Positions 5,947-8,961 of a stretch of 8,961 nucleotides of DNA are shown piece by piece. The notes under the pieces are model-generated. The model did no database searches. It was not told the DNA's origin and worked only from the letters and a program-made list of their open reading frames with translations. The stretch is from Acidobacteriota bacterium (lineage in GTDB: Bacteria; Acidobacteriota; Vicinamibacteria; Vicinamibacterales; Vicinamibacteraceae): assembly GCA_023427865.1 (NCBI GenBank), contig JAEYZV010000078.1, forward strand, positions 1-8,961, read 5' to 3'. The position numbers were made by a program, and so were the translations under genes. The number at the start of each line of letters is the position of its first letter. Positions within the stretch are counted from its first letter, which is position 1.

Positions 5947-6856
5947 ACCGATCCCGGGTGAGCAGCGTCTCGATCTGCAGGCGTGTCGGGAGGGACGGCT
6001 GTGCGCCGGCTCGTGTCACCGCGAGCGCGCCGGCAGCGCTTCCGAAACGCAGGGCGTCGGCAGGCGCCGCGCCTTCGGCGAGCGCCACGCCAAACGCGCC
6101 GACGAACGCGTCGCCCGCCGCGGTGGTGTCCACGACATCGACCTCGAACGCTGGAACCGACGCGACGATGCCGCTCCGATCGCGCAGGAGCGCACCGGCG
6201 GCGCCGAGCGTGACGACCACCGCGCCAGCGCCGCGTGATTGCGCGTGCGCGGCGGCGTCTTCCGGCGACGCCGCGTCGACGCCCGCAGCCGCGAGCACCT
6301 CGGTCTCGTTGACGCCGAGGACGTCGGCGAGCGACAGCAACGCGGCGTCGAGTGCACGCGCCGGTGCGGCGTTCAGGATGACGGTCGTGCCGGCTTCGCG
6401 CGCGATCGCCGCGGCCGCCATCACCGCCGGCATGGGCACCTCGAGCTGGAGCAGCAGGACGCGTGCGGATGCGATCGCCACACGTGCCGCCTCGACGTGT
6501 GTTGCAGAGATCACGCCGTTAGCCCCGGCGGCGACGATGATCGTGTTCTCGCCGCTGCCGTCGACCGTGATCAGTGCGACGCCCGTGGCGACGCCCGGCA
6601 CGGTCACGACGTGGCGGGTGTCGACGCCCTCGTCAGACAGGCCCTGTCGCAGCGTGGCGCCGAATCCATCGTCGCCCAGGCAGCCGACCATCGTCACCTG
6701 TCCGCCCATGCGTCGCGCCGCCACGGCCTGGTTGGCACCCTTGCCGCCGGCCGCGCTGAAGTACTCCCCGGCCAGCGTCTCGCCTGGCCGCGGGAAGCGA
6801 TCCGCGCGCACGACCAGATCCATGTTGAGGCTGCCGACCACCGCAATCCGTGCCAT
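5945..6856 (-). CDS. rbsK: Ribokinase (PfkB family)
   Basis: This 303-residue cytoplasmic sugar kinase phosphorylates D-ribose to ribose 5-phosphate with ATP, feeding the pentose phosphate pathway. All ribokinase signatures are present and in order: SLNMD (9-13, substrate-binding Asp13), GGKGANQA (37-44), LLQLEVP (135-141, Glu140), NETE (183-186, the NxxE metal motif), DTTAAGDAFVGAF (243-255, catalytic base Asp249) and a C-terminal GAQPSLPTR. The length is typical of the family (about 300). The start at 6856 gives the canonical N-terminus. No clear Shine-Dalgarno sequence precedes it, so initiation may be weak or use a short leader. It is divergent from the DUF1593 gene across a 129-nt gap, and its 3' end faces the deacetylase. 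Other PfkB sugars remain possible, but the motif set is that of ribokinase proper. Confidence 0.93.
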   Translation of the reverse strand: MARIAVVGSLNMDLVVRADRFPRPGETLAGEYFSAAGGKGANQAVAARRMGGQVTMVGCLGDDGFGATLRQGLSDEGVDTRHVVTVPGVATGVALITVDGSGENTIIVAAGANGVISATHVEAARVAIASARVLLLQLEVPMPAVMAAAAIAREAGTTVILNAAPARALDAALLSLADVLGVNETEVLAAAGVDAASPEDAAAHAQSRGAGAVVVTLGAAGALLRDRSGIVASVPAFEVDVVDTTAAGDAFVGAFGVALAEGAAPADALRFGSAAGALAVTRAGAQPSLPTRLQIETLLTRDR

Positions 6857-6884
6857 GGCACAGAGGGTACAAGGAGAGTATTCG

Positions 6885-6962
6885 CGGCTACACCTCCGGT
6901 CATACGTAGCCGTTTGGCCTTGCCCGACGGGCCTGCGGCGCCCCGCGAGGGGCGACGGCTAC
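6885..6962. repeat. REP-like palindromic intergenic repeat, copy 2
   Basis: The 30-nt core at 6903-6932 matches 366-395 at 28 of 30 positions. The two changes weaken its hairpin: one becomes a G-U pair and one a mismatch. A 7-bp inverted repeat links CGGCTAC (6885-6891) with GTAGCCG (6906-6912). A separate 6-bp hairpin with a GCGA tetraloop occupies 6939-6954. A 13-nt block at 6950-6962 repeats 326-338, but here it lies downstream of the core rather than upstream. The element fills most of the divergent gap between ribokinase and the DUF1593 gene, so the promoters of both must overlap or abut it. Confidence 0.7.
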
Positions 6963-6985
6963 ACTACCAGCACACCGGAACGCAC

Positions 6986-8545
6986 ATGACTCATTGGCTC
7001 CTCGATCCCAGGGACTGCTTGCTCGGCCTCGTCTTCGCGGTGGTACTCGCATCGCATGCCTCGGCACAGACACCGCCGGCACCGGCCGCGGCACGCGTGG
7101 ACCCGTACGTCGAGCGCCCGCGTGTGTTCGTACTCACCGACATCGCCAACGAGCCCGACGACCAGATGTCGCTCGTGCGATTCCTCGTGTACGCAAACCA
7201 CTTCGACATCGAGGGGCTCGTCGCGACCACCTCCACCTGGTTGAAGGGCGGCGTAAGGCCCGACGTGCTGCACGCGGTCGTCGACGCGTATGTGGACGTG
7301 CAACCGGCGCTTGCCCGCCACGAACCCGGCTTCCCGGCCCCTGACGCGGTGCGCGCGCGCATCTCCGCGGGGCAACCCGGATACGGCATGGCCGCGGTCG
7401 GGAAAGGGCAGTCGTCGCCGGGCGCACTGGCGCTGCTGGCCGCAGCCCGACGCGACGATCCACGGCCGCTGTGGGTCAGTGTGTGGGGCGGTGCCAACAC
7501 CCTCGCGCAGGCGCTCGTCGAGGCGCGTGCCCGCATGTCCGCGGCCGAACTGGATGCGCTCGTGGCGAGACTTCGCGTCTACACCATCTCCGACCAGGAC
7601 GACGCAGGGGCGTGGCTGCGGCGGGAGTTCCCCTCGCTGCACTACATCGCGTCGCCCTCGACACAGAACGGCGAGGAGTACGCCGCGGCGACGTGGACCG
7701 GCATCAGCGGGGATCGCTTCTATCGCAACGCGCCCGGAGCCGACTTCGCGACGTTCTCCGACACGTGGGTGAACGCCAACATCCGCGCCCGCGGTCCGCT
7801 CGGGAAGATGTATCCCTACCCGTGCTGCATCCACGAAGGCGATACACCAGCGTTCCTCGGCTTGATCGCGAACGGCCTGGCGAGCGCGATGAGCCCCGCG
7901 TTCGGCGGCTGGGGCGGCCGCTACGTGTGGCGACAGCCGCGCGGTGAACCGCGCGCGTTCTGGACGCAGGGCGGCGATGCGTACCCGGGTCGCGACTCGT
8001 CGCGCGACACGGTCGTCGGCACCGACGGGCAGTCGTATACGTCGGATCAGGCCACCATCTGGCGGTGGCGCACGGCCTTCCAGCACGATTTCGCCGCGCG
8101 CATGGCGTGGACCGTCGTCGCGCCGGCGGACGCGAACCACAATCCCGTCGTCGTCGTGAACGGGCAGGCAGGTCGAGCGCCAATCGAGGTGCAGGCGCGG
8201 GTGGGCACACCGGTCGCGCTCGACGCTTCGGGCACGCGCGATCCCGATGGCCACGACCTGGCGTTCAGGTGGTGGTTCTACCCCGAAGCAGGGATGGGGA
8301 TTCCGGGACGACCGGTCATTGCACCAGGGCATGGCGGTGCGCCCGCCGCTCCTCCGCCCGGCACGTCCCCAGCCGCTGCCCTCGGCATCCGTGAACCGGC
8401 GCGCGTGCGGATCGAGGAGCCCACGTCGTCACGGGCCACGGTCGTGCCGGTGGTCGCAGGCACCTCGCACGTCATCCTCGAAGTCACCGACAACGGGGCG
8501 CCGCGCCTCACGAGTTACCGCCGCATCATCGTCACCGCGCAGTGA
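6986..8545 (+). CDS. Exported DUF1593 / Sde182-type nucleoside-hydrolase-like protein
   Basis: This 519-residue protein has an N-terminal signal peptide ending near ASA-QT (residues 27-28). Residues ~45-330 form a nucleoside-hydrolase-like domain opening with RVFVLTDIANEPDDQMSL. The segment D52-x-x-N-E-P-D58-D59 corresponds to the DxDxGxDD calcium site of inosine-uridine nucleoside hydrolases, but with Ala54 at the position equivalent to Asp10 of E. coli RihA. The NEPDD form is what I recall as typical of DUF1593. Residues ~384-519 form the beta-rich Sde182 C-terminal domain, recognisable from NHNPVVVVNG and DPDGHDLAFRWWFYPEAG, interrupted by a Pro/Gly/Ala-rich loop. Sde182 was named from a cellulose-binding protein of Saccharophagus, and the hydrolysed substrate of the family is unknown. 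The open frame continues upstream to 6239, but that part is antisense to ribokinase. ATG 6986 has GGAA 5 nt upstream and directly precedes the signal peptide. Confidence 0.87.
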   Translation: MTHWLLDPRDCLLGLVFAVVLASHASAQTPPAPAAARVDPYVERPRVFVLTDIANEPDDQMSLVRFLVYANHFDIEGLVATTSTWLKGGVRPDVLHAVVDAYVDVQPALARHEPGFPAPDAVRARISAGQPGYGMAAVGKGQSSPGALALLAAARRDDPRPLWVSVWGGANTLAQALVEARARMSAAELDALVARLRVYTISDQDDAGAWLRREFPSLHYIASPSTQNGEEYAAATWTGISGDRFYRNAPGADFATFSDTWVNANIRARGPLGKMYPYPCCIHEGDTPAFLGLIANGLASAMSPAFGGWGGRYVWRQPRGEPRAFWTQGGDAYPGRDSSRDTVVGTDGQSYTSDQATIWRWRTAFQHDFAARMAWTVVAPADANHNPVVVVNGQAGRAPIEVQARVGTPVALDASGTRDPDGHDLAFRWWFYPEAGMGIPGRPVIAPGHGGAPAAPPPGTSPAAALGIREPARVRIEEPTSSRATVVPVVAGTSHVILEVTDNGAPRLTSYRRIIVTAQ

Positions 8546-8640
8546 GGAGGCGCTCTCGATCCTTCCCGCGAGCTGTCCTGCTCAGCCCCGGTCCTCGCTG
8601 CTGAAGCCGTCGTTGCGTACTCGCGTGGAGCGTGGATGCT

Positions 8641-8961
8641 TCACCCCGTGACCTGGTGGACCAGCGGCTCGCCACGTTCGAACGCCGTGATGCTCGCCAG
8701 CGTCGTCTCCGCGATGTTGGCGAGCGCCTCGCGCGTCAGGAACCCCTGGTGCGACGTGATGAGCACGTTCGGGAACGTCAACAGCCGCGCGAGCACATCG
8801 TCCTGGAGCACCTGCATCGACAGATCGCGGAAGAACACCGGCCCCTCTTCCTCGTAGACGTCGAGCCCCGCGGCGCCCACCCTGCGGGACTTGAGCGCAT
8901 CGATCAGCGCGAGCGTGTCCCCGAGCGCCCCCCGGCTCGTGTTGATCAGCCCCACGCCCGG
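8641..8961 (-). CDS. ldhA: D-lactate dehydrogenase-like 2-hydroxyacid dehydrogenase, C-terminal part
   Basis: The gene enters from the right edge and ends with TGA at 8643-8641. The visible 106 residues read PGVGLINTSRGAL, then GAAGLDVYEEEG with FFRDLS, QDDVLARLLTFPNV, and SHQGFLTREALANIAETTL. These are the end of the NAD-binding domain and the catalytic domain return of the D-isomer-specific 2-hydroxyacid dehydrogenases. The catalytic Glu lies in DVYEEE and the catalytic His in SHQGFL. The VYExE...FFxDxS...QDDV pattern is that of fermentative D-lactate dehydrogenase (E. coli LdhA type) rather than of phosphoglycerate dehydrogenase. The codon read as a possible GTG start at 8955 is an internal Val. 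The N-terminal two thirds lie outside the window. The enzyme interconverts pyruvate and D-lactate with NADH in the cytoplasm. It converges on the DUF1593 gene. Confidence 0.88.
   Translation of the reverse strand, partial: PGVGLINTSRGALGDTLALIDALKSRRVGAAGLDVYEEEGPVFFRDLSMQVLQDDVLARLLTFPNVLITSHQGFLTREALANIAETTLASITAFERGEPLVHQVTG

Noticed and set aside
6857..6905. A sigma70-like promoter for ribokinase (AATACT at 6882-6877 with an ATGACC-like upstream box)
   Set aside because: The match is only partial, the spacing is short (about 15 nt), and such matches occur by chance in a gap also occupied by repeats.
6239..6985. A 249-codon upstream extension of the DUF1593 protein
   Set aside because: The extension is antisense to ribokinase and crosses the repeat-filled intergenic gap. 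A signal peptide begins exactly at ATG 6986.
8568..8598. Possible hairpin GCGAG/CTCGC in the gap after the DUF1593 gene
   Set aside because: The 5-bp stem has a loop of over 20 nt, competing short pairings and no T tract. This is within chance in GC-rich DNA.

Overview
The window is about 9 kb of very GC-rich bacterial chromosome. The gene content includes a PVC-type c-type cytochrome dehydrogenase, a Tat-exported amidohydrolase, a DUF1593/Sde182-type protein and a sulfatase-modifying-factor family protein. Together with short GC-rich intergenic repeats, this suggests an environmental Acidobacteriota member, perhaps of the Vicinamibacteria, or a related soil lineage. That placement comes from remembered family distribution and has no marker gene behind it. 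No RNA genes, CRISPR arrays, transposases or phage genes were seen.

Layout, left to right. (1) 1-197, plus strand: the 3' end of a formylglycine-generating-enzyme-like gene, followed by a terminator-like hairpin. (2) 198-467: a non-coding gap with a short A/T-rich repeat and the first copy of a REP-like palindromic repeat. (3) 468-3131, minus strand: an 887-residue exported protein with a beta-propeller-type dehydrogenase region, HEAT-like repeats and a C-terminal CxxCH cytochrome c domain. (4) 3121-5913, plus strand: a compact three-gene run of Tat-signal amidohydrolase, apbE (FAD:protein FMN transferase) and a NodB-type polysaccharide deacetylase. (5) 5945-6856, minus strand: ribokinase. 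(6) 6857-6985: a divergent gap with the second repeat copy. (7) 6986-8545, plus strand: an exported DUF1593 nucleoside-hydrolase-like protein. (8) 8546-8640: a 95-nt convergent gap in which I see nothing convincing. (9) 8641-8961, minus strand: the C-terminal part of a D-lactate dehydrogenase-like 2-hydroxyacid dehydrogenase that runs off the window.

How the genes may work together. The cytochrome-dehydrogenase, amidohydrolase, ApbE and deacetylase all carry export signals or an N-terminal membrane anchor, so this block looks like an extracytoplasmic catabolic or envelope module; no substrate can be named. The first two are divergent, and their start codons and ribosome binding sites interlock in a nearly symmetric arrangement of about 42 bp. 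This is the most unusual structure in the window. Ribokinase and the nucleoside-hydrolase-like protein form a second divergent pair that would make sense as sugar release followed by phosphorylation. Most of the window is otherwise ordinary metabolic chromosome, and I do not see a clear defence or mobile system.
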